This document shows positions 33,820 through 41,755 of a DNA stretch of 57,770 nt, piece after piece. The stretch lies in NCBI GenBank assembly GCA_903924855.1, contig CAIYCW010000050.1, positions 1-57,770 on the forward strand. Direction: 5' to 3'. Positions within the stretch are counted from its first letter, which is position 1, and the number at the start of each line of letters is the position of its first letter. The stretch comes from an uncultured Rhodospirillales bacterium (lineage in GTDB: Bacteria > Pseudomonadota > Alphaproteobacteria > Acetobacterales > Acetobacteraceae). The notes under the pieces were generated by a model. That model ran no database searches and was not told the DNA's origin. It saw only the letters and a program-made list of their open reading frames with translations. The position numbers and the translations under genes were made by a program.

Positions 33820-34392
33820 TCAATCCGGCTGGGAGGTTGTGGTGGAGGCGCCGTGGACGTGGCCATCGTAATGGCCGCGCAGGCGGGACAGGCTGCCGGT
33901 ACCGTCCGAGACATCGCCGGTCGCGGTGATGCTTCCGACAGTTCTCACGTTGCCGGTGATGGTGGCGTTGCCGGTCGCATACAGACCGCCGGTGAGATGG
34001 AGGTCGCCCTGCATGCGGATGGTGCCATCCTGGGTGAGCTTGATGTACGATCCGGTCTGGTGCACCAGCCAGAGATCGCCGGAGGGCGCCTGAGGGGTTC
34101 TGGCCTGATCGGACCAGGCACGGCCGATGACGACGCCGTGGTCGGCGTTGCCTTCCTGGGCCAGGATTAACACCTGATCTCCGGGGCTGGGTGGGCAGGC
34201 CATGCCCCAGCCGGCACCGATCCAAGGCGAGAGCAAAGGCAGCCAGCCGGAGATGACGCCCTCGGGCTGGACGGCAACGCGGACGGCCGGACGGGTTGGA
34301 TCGACCGAGGTGACGGTTGCGAAGCGCGGTTGGCCGAAGCTGTGATCCTGGGCCGCGGATTGTGCCTTCAGGGCATTGAGGAAGCGATCCAT
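33820..34392 (-). CDS. Baseplate spike protein V-like
   Basis: A 190-residue protein of gpV/gp45 type. The N-terminal OB-like domain is visible (ATVTSVDPTRPAVRVAVQPEG, LPLLSPWIG, MACPPSPGDQVLILAQEG), followed by GSYIKLTQDGTIRMQGDLHL and a beta-helix-like needle with repeats GNATITGNVRTVGSITATGDV. A histidine-rich end (GHYDGHVHGAS) could hold the tip metal ion. The spike pierces the outer membrane on contraction. The ATG at 34392 overlaps the upstream stop. Confidence 0.87.
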   Translation of the reverse strand: MDRFLNALKAQSAAQDHSFGQPRFATVTSVDPTRPAVRVAVQPEGVISGWLPLLSPWIGAGWGMACPPSPGDQVLILAQEGNADHGVVIGRAWSDQARTPQAPSGDLWLVHQTGSYIKLTQDGTIRMQGDLHLTGGLYATGNATITGNVRTVGSITATGDVSDGTGSLSRLRGHYDGHVHGASTTTSQPD

Positions 34393-35444
34393 CACAGGAA
34401 CTCCACTTCGATGCCGGGTGAGGCGTTGCGGGCGCGGATGGTTTGGGTGAAGCCGGATCGCCAGGTGAGGCTGCGGGTGATGCGTTCGATCCAGTAGAGC
34501 TGGTCGAAATCCGTGGCGGTGCCGGCGAGTGCCAATTGCTGCCGAGGTGCGAGGATCAGATCGCCAGGCATGTTCGCCGTGAGGATCCGCTCTTGGCGAG
34601 TGAGGTCTGCAAGGCGGGATTGGGCGATGGCCTGGGCATCGGCGAGGCTGAGATTGGGGATGATCTGGATAGCGCGCAGCGGGGACAGGCCGGCGCTCGG
34701 ACCCGTGCGGGCGGTGCGGGCGGTGCGGCTGAACCCCTTGGCCTCGCGGCTGTTCCAGCTTTTGATGGTCACCTCGATGTCTCGTGCCAGGGTGAGGCTG
34801 CGTTCCAGGACGATGGACAGGCAATCTGACACCGCAATGGTGGTTGGTGCGGATGTTGATTGGGCGGTGGGTTGGAAATTCAGAGTGGTCCCGCTGACCC
34901 AGAGATCGAAGCCTTCGCGGGCGGCGAGGGTGAGCAGGAGATCCCATTCGCTGTGCGATCGGCAGAAGGAGTCGAGGGAGACGACGTCGTGCTCGAGCTG
35001 CCAGTAGGCGCCGATCGGTGTGGCGGTGGTCTGCACATTGGCGGCAAGCCCATGACGACCGGCCAGGGTGGTGGCGACGTCGCTTGCTGTCTGGTTGGTG
35101 AAGGTCTCGGTAAGACGACTTTCGATGAGGCGGGCGGAGAGATCGCGGCCTTCGAGCGTGAGGCGCTGGCTGACCGGATCAAGGCGGAGATGATCGATTT
35201 CGCCTTGCACGAGGCTGGTCCATGCGAGGCCATCGGTGCTCGCCTGGACCTCAAGCAGTTGACCAGCATTTTGAAGGATGGATGCCACGTTGGTGCCGAA
35301 GGGGGGCGCAGGGAGCGCCATGGTCAGGCGAAAGCGATCGGCGGTGGCGTGACTGGTGGAGTCGATCTGGGCTGCGATGAGACTGGGGAGCAGGGTGCCG
35401 TTGGCAAGGGCGCGGATGCGGGGTGTACGGATTGGGCCGCTCAT
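34392..35444 (-). CDS. Tail hub protein D-like (late control gene D family)
   Basis: A 350-residue protein like gpD/gp27 hubs that connect tube to spike. It includes RIRALANGTLLPSLIAAQID, a beta-barrel region (RLTLEGRDLSARLIESRLTE near residue 90), a YWQLEHDVVSLDSFCRSHSEWDLLLTLAAREGFDLW segment, and WIERITRSLTWRSGFTQTI near the C-terminus. These are typical of baseplate hubs with a LysM-like neighbour (tail X) just upstream in transcription. The start at 35444 follows tail X by 1 base. Confidence 0.85.
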   Translation of the reverse strand: MSGPIRTPRIRALANGTLLPSLIAAQIDSTSHATADRFRLTMALPAPPFGTNVASILQNAGQLLEVQASTDGLAWTSLVQGEIDHLRLDPVSQRLTLEGRDLSARLIESRLTETFTNQTASDVATTLAGRHGLAANVQTTATPIGAYWQLEHDVVSLDSFCRSHSEWDLLLTLAAREGFDLWVSGTTLNFQPTAQSTSAPTTIAVSDCLSIVLERSLTLARDIEVTIKSWNSREAKGFSRTARTARTGPSAGLSPLRAIQIIPNLSLADAQAIAQSRLADLTRQERILTANMPGDLILAPRQQLALAGTATDFDQLYWIERITRSLTWRSGFTQTIRARNASPGIEVEFL

Positions 35445-35445
35445 G

Positions 35446-35637
35446 TCAGGAGGCCATGACGGGCAGGCCGCCGGTCTTTGATGGATCGGGTGCCGGGATA
35501 TGAAGTGTTACGAGGCCCTGCAGGACGGGATCGGAGAGATTGTTCAGCTGGGCGATGCGGATCCATTGGGTGGCATCGCCCAGTTCGGTGGCGGCGAGGT
35601 GATAAAGTGTGCCGCCGGCGGTGCTGATGGTTTTCAC
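35446..35637 (-). CDS. Tail protein X-like (short LysM)
   Basis: A 63-residue protein. The sequence TAGGTLYHLAATELGDATQWIRIAQLN and HIPAPDP match the small LysM-like tail X proteins that cap or join the hub. It starts at GTG 35637, whose GTGA overlaps the stop of the preceding gene. A start at an internal site is not needed, since the residues before it are family-like. Confidence 0.85.
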   Translation of the reverse strand: MKTISTAGGTLYHLAATELGDATQWIRIAQLNNLSDPVLQGLVTLHIPAPDPSKTGGLPVMAS

Positions 35638-36221
35638 AGTGTGGCCCCCAGGGTCTGGTTCAGGGCGGCTCTGGCGTTGTAGCCGGCTGCGGCCGCCTGT
35701 TGGGCGGCTGCGCCTGAGAGGTTGACCGCTGAGGCCAGGCTGGTGGCGCCGGAGGGAAACCCATCTGTGGCCATCGTGGTGCCGCCGCTGGCATAGCCGG
35801 CGGCGATAGACTGGTCGGCAGAAATGGCGAGGGCTGGGTCGGTGGCCGCAAGGATGAGGCTGCTGGCCTCATCGCGAATGACGGTGCAGGCGATGCGGTA
35901 GGGTACCCAGTTGCTGCGCTGATACTCGGCTTCAAACGACGCGATGATCACGGAATAGAAGAAATCATCCCAAACCAGCGGCCAGGGCAGACCTTGCGCA
36001 CGGAGCAGATCGATTGCGTGGGCGCGGGTGGTGGCGTCGTTGCCGGTGAAGATGCCCGACCAGGTGATTTGCGCATCATCCCGCCCCATGAGGTCGATGA
36101 TGCGTGTGCCACCGGGCAGGCGATGGATGGCCATGGCCTGACGGCCACCCCAGCTGATCGTGGCCGGAAGCTCGAAGTCCTGGAATTCGATGGGGCCGAG
36201 GAGGAGCGATGTGGTTGCCAT
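35634..36221 (-). CDS. Tail/baseplate protein with gpU-like N-terminal domain
   Basis: A 195-residue protein. It starts TTSLLLGPIEFQDFELPATISWGGRQ and continues IHRLPGGTRIIDLMGRDDAQITWSGIF, then DDFFYSVIIASFEAEYQRSNWVPYRIACTV. This layout of a beta-roll with WSG-like and VPY segments is found in phage proteins placed between tape measure and tail X. The C-terminal third is Ala/Ser/Gly-rich. Function by position is a tail-tip or baseplate connection. Confidence 0.72.
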   Translation of the reverse strand: MATTSLLLGPIEFQDFELPATISWGGRQAMAIHRLPGGTRIIDLMGRDDAQITWSGIFTGNDATTRAHAIDLLRAQGLPWPLVWDDFFYSVIIASFEAEYQRSNWVPYRIACTVIRDEASSLILAATDPALAISADQSIAAGYASGGTTMATDGFPSGATSLASAVNLSGAAAQQAAAAGYNARAALNQTLGATL

Positions 36222-36224
36222 GGA

Positions 36225-37184
36225 TCAGAAACCTCCCTGGGTGGGCCAGGCGATGCCGAGTCGCGGATCGAAGGCGGTGCCGCCTGATGGCGGCGCTTCG
36301 GCGGCATGGGCGAGATGGTTGGCGAGCCAGTGGCCGAGACGTTCGCCGTCTAGATAGATGTCACCCGTGGTGGGGCCTGAGGGCTCCCGTCGACTCTGCG
36401 GCGCGGCGGGCGACTGCAGCAAGGGACGCTGCGACGACGGAGCGTTCGGTGCTGCGTCCGGGACAGGGGCTGCATGGCCCGGCGTTGTGGCAGGGGGCGT
36501 TGGCCGGATCGGTGGTCTCGGTTGGATTTGCGGCAAGGCTGTGAGGGTTGACGGCGGCGGCGTCAGGTTCCGCCCGGGCAAATCGATATGGGTCGCTGGA
36601 GCGACCTGCCGATGGTCGGCCAGGGGTGGCTCACGCAGGACGGTTGAGGTGATCGTGATGGCGGGAGCGCTGGGGGGCGTTGAATGCCGGAGACTTGGCT
36701 GTGCGGCTGGGGTTGGCATGGTTGCAGCCCGCGTCGGGACGGAAGCTGCTGTGGATATTGCCGCGCCTGCAGATGGCGGATTTGCCGTGACGGGTGCGGT
36801 TGGGGCACTCGGCAGCGGTGATGCAGCATTCTGTGGGCTTGGTTGTTCCGGCGTCCGTGGTGATTGCGGTGCTGGCGCAGGAGCGACGGGTGGAACCTCC
36901 AACGGGATTACCGGTGGCAGTGCTGTTGGGAGGCTGGGGGTTGGCTGAGGCGGGCTGGACGGCATGTTTGGTGCCTGATCGGCCGACTTGCCTGGATTAA
37001 GCGGTTGTTCTGCGATGGTGCGCGGCGCGGGCGCGGTCAGGGACAAGGTGTTGAGGGCCTGGATGGCCTGCGCCGAATGGGCGATGGCGGCATCGAGGCT
37101 GGCGAGGTCGGCGCGGATGCTGGCGAGGCCCTCGCTGACACCATTTTCCAGAGCGAGGCGGATGCCGATGACGTAGTCGTCCAT
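36225..37184 (-). CDS. Short proline-rich protein in the tape-measure position
   Basis: A 319-residue protein. Residues 1-50 (DDYVIGIRLALENGVSEGLA, DLASLDAAIAHSAQAIQAL) are helical, like the start of phage tape-measure proteins. Residues 52-270 are about a quarter proline by eye, with many Ala, Thr, Ser and Gln. The last ~45 residues (GDIYLDGERLGHWLANHLAHAA, FDPRLGIAWP) resemble the C-termini of tape measures. It lies between the chaperone/gp10-like genes and the baseplate genes, where the tape measure belongs; no other candidate is present. Ordinary tape measures are longer and helical, so this is atypical. The ATG at 37184 precedes the helical part; upstream codons are non-native. Confidence 0.65.
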   Translation of the reverse strand: MDDYVIGIRLALENGVSEGLASIRADLASLDAAIAHSAQAIQALNTLSLTAPAPRTIAEQPLNPGKSADQAPNMPSSPPQPTPSLPTALPPVIPLEVPPVAPAPAPQSPRTPEQPSPQNAASPLPSAPTAPVTANPPSAGAAISTAASVPTRAATMPTPAAQPSLRHSTPPSAPAITITSTVLREPPLADHRQVAPATHIDLPGRNLTPPPSTLTALPQIQPRPPIRPTPPATTPGHAAPVPDAAPNAPSSQRPLLQSPAAPQSRREPSGPTTGDIYLDGERLGHWLANHLAHAAEAPPSGGTAFDPRLGIAWPTQGGF

Positions 37185-37186
37185 GG

Positions 37187-37558
37187 CTAATCTCCGATCA
37201 ACGCATGAAGGGCGGCCTCGCCGATGCGATGGGCGATGCCGGGGGCGGCCAGGGCCGCCAGCGGGCCGAAGCTCGGCCGGGGCGGGATGGTTGTGGTGCC
37301 GTGTTCCTGGATGAGGGCGACCGGGTCCGTGCTGGCGATGATGGCTTCGGTTGCGGTGATCTCGGTTTCGATGCTGTCGTGCAGTGTGCCGGTTTGTTGC
37401 CACGGATGCTGGTGCGGCCCGCCTGGCGGAGTGGCGAGGGTTTCGACGAGAGAAGCGGCGATGGCAGCCGCCTCGCGCTGCAGAGCCTGTGCCAGATGGG
37501 TTTCGAGGGCGAGACCGAGATCGTTGGCAAGACGGCTCAGCTTCATGGTTTGGATCAT
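37187..37558 (-). CDS. HK97-gp10-like phage protein
   Basis: A 123-residue protein. LANDLGLALETHLAQALQRE, TGTLHDSIETEITATEAIIASTDPVALIQEHGT and IPPRPSFGPLAAL follow the HK97-gp10-like pattern (SLxxSI... QEHGT... PPRPF), usually a neck or tail-completion protein. It normally lies before the tube gene, so its place after the chaperones is unusual. ATG at 37558 overlaps the frameshift product's stop (ATGA); ATG at 37546 is an alternative. The frame further upstream (to 37870) is the antisense frame of the chaperone. Confidence 0.75.
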   Translation of the reverse strand: MIQTMKLSRLANDLGLALETHLAQALQREAAAIAASLVETLATPPGGPHQHPWQQTGTLHDSIETEITATEAIIASTDPVALIQEHGTTTIPPRPSFGPLAALAAPGIAHRIGEAALHALIGD

Positions 37559-38063
37559 GGGGCGCGCATCCATTCCATGCGGGTGAAGTCGAAACGCTCG
37601 CCGTCCAGTTGGCCGAAGGCGACGATCCAGGCGAGGCGTTCTTCCGGGGGAAGCGAAAAGGCGATGTCGAACGGCACCCCGTTCCGGAGCAGGTAGAGGC
37701 AATCCACCAGATCGGGGTGCCGGCTCAGTTTCCCGAGATGGCGGCCATTTCCGGAGAGGCGGATGGGGCCAGGGCCGCGGCGATGGCGGCGATGCCGGGG
37801 TCGCCGAGACGGGAGACCAGCACCTCGATCTGTGCCTCATTGGCGGGTGGTGGGACCGGGATGGTGTCAATCTCGGTTGTCGCGCAGGCCAGTGTGGCCA
37901 TGCCCAGCCAGAGCGGGTTTTGGGCCAAGGTGGGACCAGCGGCCTTGAACAGGCGCAGCTTGTCCAGCGCCGTAAGGCGACGCAGAACGAGGGTGCGACC
38001 GAGGCTGTCCTGTACGGTGACAGGCGCGGTGTGCGCAGCCAGGTGGGCTTCGGTGGGGGTCAT
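37555..38063 (-). CDS. Tail-assembly chaperone, -1 frameshift fusion (GT-type)
   Basis: Predicted long product of about 169 residues made when ribosomes slip -1 at 37728-37734 near the end of the short chaperone. After the slip the frame reads LSRHPDLVDCLYLLRNGVPF, then FSLPPEERLAWIVAFGQLDG and ends EWMRAP at 37555, where the stop overlaps the next gene's ATG. This follows the lambda G/GT arrangement, in which two related chaperones handle the tape measure during tail assembly. The C-terminal part has no start codon of its own with good context, which favours frameshifting over a separate gene. Confidence 0.75.
37725..38063 (-). CDS. Tail-assembly chaperone, short form (G-type)
   Basis: The 112-residue zero-frame product between tube and tape measure. 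It begins MTPTEAHLAAHTAPVTVQDS, with LGRTLVLRRLTALDKLRLFKAAG typical of tail-assembly chaperones related to gpG/gpE. It ends ASPEMAAISGN with a stop directly after the slippery heptamer. The normal position and size support the call; the sequence itself is not highly diagnostic. Confidence 0.78.
   Translation of the reverse strand: MTPTEAHLAAHTAPVTVQDSLGRTLVLRRLTALDKLRLFKAAGPTLAQNPLWLGMATLACATTEIDTIPVPPPANEAQIEVLVSRLGDPGIAAIAAALAPSASPEMAAISGN
37728..37734 (-). other. -1 ribosomal slippery site GGGAAAC
   Basis: On the minus strand the zero frame reads TCG GGA AAC TGA, giving the heptamer G GGA AAC (X XXY YYZ), one base different from the lambda G/GT site G GGA AAG. It stands right before the stop codon of the short chaperone, and the -1 frame stays open for 57 more codons to a family-like end. 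Confidence 0.85.
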
Positions 38064-38098
38064 GCGAATTCCTTGGCCAGGCGGCGGCCGCCTTACAG

Positions 38099-38527
38099 TC
38101 AGACGCGGCGGCGGCGGGCTGCGAAGAAATCCAGGCGCTGCTTGACGCTCTGGTCACCACGCCATTGGCCGGACTGGGTGAGTTTGAAGACGACCTGGTC
38201 GAACTGGTAGGTGCTGATGCTGCCATCCGGCTCGGAGACGTATTGGTAGAGCGTGCCCGTGGGCACGGCGCTGCCCTGAACGTAGGCGGCTTCGATCTGA
38301 GCGATGAAGTCATCCACCGCGGGGCCGCCGCGTTCGAGGTCGAACTGGCCGTCCCAGCCTTTTGGCAGCTCGGCGGCGAGTTGAGAGCCGTCGATGCGGT
38401 CGACGCGGATTGGAGTTGTGTGCTGACGGGCCTCGAAGCCAGTGACGTGGGTGAGATCGATGCGGCCATAGGGGCCGATCACCACGAGCTGGCAGTCACG
38501 GCCGACGGAGAAGGCGCTGCTGGTCAT
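38099..38527 (-). CDS. Phage tail tube protein
   Basis: A 142-residue protein right after the sheath gene. It begins MTSSAFSVGRDCQLVVIGPYG and includes the short beta-barrel-type segments TGFEARQHTTPIRVDRIDG, GWDGQFDLERGGPAVDDFIAQIE and YQYVSEPDGSISTYQFDQVVF, which match small contractile-phage tube proteins. The end QRLDFFAARRRR is basic. The tube forms the inner channel within the sheath. Confidence 0.85.
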   Translation of the reverse strand: MTSSAFSVGRDCQLVVIGPYGRIDLTHVTGFEARQHTTPIRVDRIDGSQLAAELPKGWDGQFDLERGGPAVDDFIAQIEAAYVQGSAVPTGTLYQYVSEPDGSISTYQFDQVVFKLTQSGQWRGDQSVKQRLDFFAARRRRV

Positions 38528-38539
38528 GGGGGCTGGTCC

Positions 38540-40111
38540 TTATGCGGTGAGGCTGCCGGGGGCGCCGGGCAGGGTCTGGCGCTGGACCTGCACGGTCTGG
38601 CCGCCTTCCATGTTGACGATGAATTTCTCGTTGATCGCCTGATACTGGATCTGGGCGTCCGACTGGACGTAGCCGAGACCGGTGCGGCTGGAGGGGTTGT
38701 TGGAGATGTCGCAGATCACGCTGAACGGCAGTGCGCCGTTGGTGGACCCGAGCAGGCCCTGACTGAGCATGGCCTGCAGAAAGCTCAACTGAGTCGAGCG
38801 GATGCGGCGGAACAGCGACTGGTTGATCACCTGGCCGACATACTGGCCCATGCCGGAGGCCAGGGTGGCTGCGATATAGTTGGTCAGGCGGGTGTAGTTG
38901 TCGCCATTGGTGGCGGCATTGCTGCTGGAGTTGTGGCCACCCCGTACGCCCCAGAAATTGCCGGCCGGCTGTGGGTTAGCAATGACGTCGATGCCGGCGG
39001 CGAGCAGCACGCCGAGCTCCGCAGACGAATAGCTGGTGGCCTGGGAGGAGCCGGGGGTGCCGGATTTCTGGCTGCCAACGACGCCGTAGAGGGGCTTGTT
39101 GAGGCTGGATTGCTCGGGCGAGAGATTGGCCAGCCGGCCTGCGACAAAGCCCTGGGGGCTCACCAGGCGCTGGGTGGCGTTGACCTGGTCGTTCCACCAG
39201 ATCCAGTCACCGAACATCAGCTTGCAGGCATAGGTGTCGAGCCCGGCCGTCTGCTTGGTGGTGACGGCGTTCGTGATGCTGTCCGACGCGGGGCCGGTGA
39301 GGATCATGTACAGGCCCTCCTGCAGGCCAAAGCCAGCCTGGGTGGTCCATTGCGACGGATCGTCAGTGTCGGCGAGGACGCCGATCGAGCAGCCCTGGCC
39401 GCGCAGCGCATACATGCCGCGGCGCGGGATGACGTCAGTGCCAACGAGGGTGGCGGCGGTGGCGGAGGAGGCGCCATCGGTGCCTTGGGTGCCGCTTGCG
39501 AAGCTGATCGTGACGGCGGTGGGTGTGGCCGACGTGCCACCGGCCGTGGCGACCACGAGTTGGCTGGGGCCGCGTTGCAGGCCCGTGCCGGTATTGATGG
39601 CGGCGGCAAGGTTGGTCCAGAAGACAGTGCCACTGCCGGCGATGTTGTCGAACACCTCCGGATGCAGGCCAGGCAGAGCGAGGGTGATGCGCCATGTGCC
39701 GGCCTTGCTGCCGGTGCCGAGCGAGACCGTGATCTGGTTGCCCAGCGAGCCGGTGTAGAGGGCGACCAGTGTGAAACTGGTACCCGGCAGCGTCAAAGTC
39801 GCCGATGTGTCTGTGCCGTCGCTGACGCGCAGGCATCGGAAGTTGGCGGCTCCCTGCTGGACGGCGGTCGCAACGATTGTGCCCATATCATATTTGCGGG
39901 CGATGACCGGGCCAAAATTGCTGGCGTAGTCCGACATCGTGGCGACGATGACGGGCTGGCCGATCGGGCCCCAGCTGGCGGTGCCAACGACGCCCACGAC
40001 ATTGGTTGGCACGCCGTTGAGCAACAGGTTCTGCGGCGGGACGATCTGAACATAGAGATCAGGCACCACGAGAGACGTGGTGTTGATGCTGCCTTGCTGG
40101 ACGATGGGCAT
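38540..40111 (-). CDS. Phage tail sheath protein
   Basis: A 523-residue contractile sheath subunit. Typical features are the N-terminal VPDLYVQIVPPQNLLLNGVPTNVVGVVGTASWGPIGQPV, a variable central beta domain (residues 115-230), and the conserved C-terminal region with NPQPAGNFWGVRGGHNSS, RLTNYIAATLASGMGQYVG and QAINEKFIVNMEGGQTVQVQ. Its presence shows that the tail is contractile. Length is normal. The start at 40111 is 3 bases after the upstream stop. Confidence 0.93.
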   Translation of the reverse strand: MPIVQQGSINTTSLVVPDLYVQIVPPQNLLLNGVPTNVVGVVGTASWGPIGQPVIVATMSDYASNFGPVIARKYDMGTIVATAVQQGAANFRCLRVSDGTDTSATLTLPGTSFTLVALYTGSLGNQITVSLGTGSKAGTWRITLALPGLHPEVFDNIAGSGTVFWTNLAAAINTGTGLQRGPSQLVVATAGGTSATPTAVTISFASGTQGTDGASSATAATLVGTDVIPRRGMYALRGQGCSIGVLADTDDPSQWTTQAGFGLQEGLYMILTGPASDSITNAVTTKQTAGLDTYACKLMFGDWIWWNDQVNATQRLVSPQGFVAGRLANLSPEQSSLNKPLYGVVGSQKSGTPGSSQATSYSSAELGVLLAAGIDVIANPQPAGNFWGVRGGHNSSSNAATNGDNYTRLTNYIAATLASGMGQYVGQVINQSLFRRIRSTQLSFLQAMLSQGLLGSTNGALPFSVICDISNNPSSRTGLGYVQSDAQIQYQAINEKFIVNMEGGQTVQVQRQTLPGAPGSLTA

Positions 40112-40114
40112 GGA

Positions 40115-40255
40115 TCAGGCCTCCTTCGCCAGAACGCGCACCACATGCCCGGCATATTCGGACGCGAGGATGGCGGCGATGTCGGCGGGATCGGTGATGT
40201 GGTCGCCTTTGGCGTGCGTGCCGAACGGCTGCACGACCACGAGATGGACGTTCAT
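40115..40255 (-). CDS. 46-residue phage protein upstream of the sheath gene
   Basis: A small frame encodes 46 residues: MNVHLVVVQPFGTHAKGDHI followed by DPADIAAILASEYAGHVVRV and AKEA. It lies exactly between the sheath start and the upstream gene (3- and 10-base gaps), and its sequence is well ordered and protein-like. Mu-like phages carry a small DUF2635-type gene in this spot; this protein has the same position but I cannot claim the family. The pattern GD-ITDP-IAAIL resembles small proteins that gate or cap tail assembly only by position. Confidence 0.7.
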   Translation of the reverse strand: MNVHLVVVQPFGTHAKGDHITDPADIAAILASEYAGHVVRVLAKEA

Positions 40256-40265
40256 GGAAAATCCT

Positions 40266-41093
40266 TCAGCCAAGGAGGGAAGTGGAGGAGGCACCGTTGG
40301 GTGATATCTGGCTGTTGCCGAAGATCAGCGCGGGCAGCGTTTCGGTGATGGTGGTGGCGTATTCGACATCGAGAAGCAGATCGCGGCGGTAGAGATTGGC
40401 GTTCTGGCTCTGATCGAAGACCAGGGTGCCGGCTTCGCGCAGACGGGCGGATGAGCCGTCCGGCAAGGTGAGGAAGAGTGTCTGCGAAAGACCCTGGTCG
40501 ACTGCCGCGGCGATGACATCGCGGGTGGCGGGTGTTGGGCACCAGCATGACAGCCGGATGATCTGATGTTGGCGGCGGGTTTCGATCCGGGCCTGCTGAT
40601 CGGCGACGACGCGGCCGATGATGCTGCCGGCACCTGGTATGGTGAGGCTTGCGCCATTGAGTTGGGCGATGCGCTGGGTGCGCATATATGTGGCCAACGT
40701 GGCAGCGACAGCCTCGGGGGTGTCGCCCGACTGGGTGCGGTGGACGAAGGCAGCATTGTCGATCAGCAGTCCGGCCAACTGGCCCAGCCCGGCGCTGCCT
40801 GCAAAGGTCGCGGTTTGGCCGGACACAGAGACGCTGAGCGTTGGGATCGCCGGTGCCAGGGCAATCGGTGGATCGAGATAGCGGGTGGTGATCTGGGCGG
40901 CCCTGGCATCCGGGAACAGGGTGATGTTGACGGTGCCGGCTGCGAGATCCGCGTTGAGGGCAGATTGGCTGGGCCATCCGCGGTAGACGCGGATCAGCGC
41001 GTTATTGATCGAGGGGGCGTTGGTGCCGGCGGGATAGACCAGGGTTTCCACCAGGGCTGCCAGCGTGGTTTCGACGTCGGAGAGATCGGCCAT
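40266..41093 (-). CDS. Neck/tail-terminator-like phage protein
   Basis: A 275-residue protein. The start MADLSDVETTLAALVETLVYP with NNALIRVYRGWPSQSALNADL recalls tail-terminator proteins, which act at the head-tail joint. The middle has a beta-rich part with SVSGQTATFAG, and the end (TLPDGSSARLREAGTLVFD, NANLYRRDLLLDVEYATTIT) looks like tail-completion proteins that contact the sheath. It lies just before the sheath operon segment. Role inferred from order and pattern. Confidence 0.65.
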   Translation of the reverse strand: MADLSDVETTLAALVETLVYPAGTNAPSINNALIRVYRGWPSQSALNADLAAGTVNITLFPDARAAQITTRYLDPPIALAPAIPTLSVSVSGQTATFAGSAGLGQLAGLLIDNAAFVHRTQSGDTPEAVAATLATYMRTQRIAQLNGASLTIPGAGSIIGRVVADQQARIETRRQHQIIRLSCWCPTPATRDVIAAAVDQGLSQTLFLTLPDGSSARLREAGTLVFDQSQNANLYRRDLLLDVEYATTITETLPALIFGNSQISPNGASSTSLLG

Positions 41094-41104
41094 GGCAGTC
41101 TGCC

Positions 41105-41755
41105 TCAGGTGGATGCTTGCTTGACGGTGAGGCGGGCGCCGATCTCGGTGGTTTCGATGGTGGCGATGACCCCGATGCGGCCCTGGTCATCGGTGATGGT
41201 GTCCGAGGTGAGCAAGGCCAGGCTCAGGCTGGGGGGCAGGAGAACCTGCCAGGTGCCTGGATTGAGTTCGGCCTCGATATTGGCGAGACCGGTGCCCTGG
41301 GAGCCTGCGGCCAGGATCGAGGCGGGCCAGTCCCGGGCCAGGATGGAGTCGGTCGCGGTGACGGCCCCCCCGTAGAGATTGAGGCCGGCGAAGCTGGCCG
41401 AGGCTGGACGGGCGATCGTCACGCGGCGCGGCGCGTGCACGCACAGCACCGGCAGCAGCGGCTGTTGGGCTGCGATGAAGAACACCGCGCCATCGGATTT
41501 GCGGATCAGGATGTCGCCGGGCTTGGTGTAGGCAGCGTCAAGGGCGGCTTCCCAGAGTGGGTCAGTGGCCGGAACCGGACGGCGGATGCGCCCGCCCGGG
41601 GGCAGGAAGATGGCGTTGAGCTGCAGCCGGCGATGGGCGGGCGCGGTTGGATGGTTCGGACCACCGGGGCGATAGAGATCGCAAGGCAGGCCGATGCGGG
41701 CGGCGGCGCGGCCGGCACCAAAATAGAGACGGTCCTGCAGGAAAGCGCCGTTCAT
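41105..41755 (-). CDS. Phage neck (head-tail connector) protein, unknown family
   Basis: A 216-residue protein beginning MNGAFLQDRLYFGAGRAAAR with DLYRPGGPNHP near residue 26 and AIFLPPGGRIRRP. The rest alternates short beta stretches (PGDILIRKSDGAVFFIAAQQPLLPVL) and ends ETTEIGARLTVKQAST. The ATG overlaps the upstream stop (ATGA). I have no firm family name; position between capsid-near genes and sheath suggests a joining protein. Confidence 0.62.
   Translation of the reverse strand: MNGAFLQDRLYFGAGRAAARIGLPCDLYRPGGPNHPTAPAHRRLQLNAIFLPPGGRIRRPVPATDPLWEAALDAAYTKPGDILIRKSDGAVFFIAAQQPLLPVLCVHAPRRVTIARPASASFAGLNLYGGAVTATDSILARDWPASILAAGSQGTGLANIEAELNPGTWQVLLPPSLSLALLTSDTITDDQGRIGVIATIETTEIGARLTVKQAST

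Noticed and set aside
38165..40348. A 727-codon open frame on the plus strand opposite tube and sheath genes
   Set aside because: It is the antisense of well-recognised tail genes in a GC-rich genome, where long antisense frames are common; it has no motif or ribosome-binding site.
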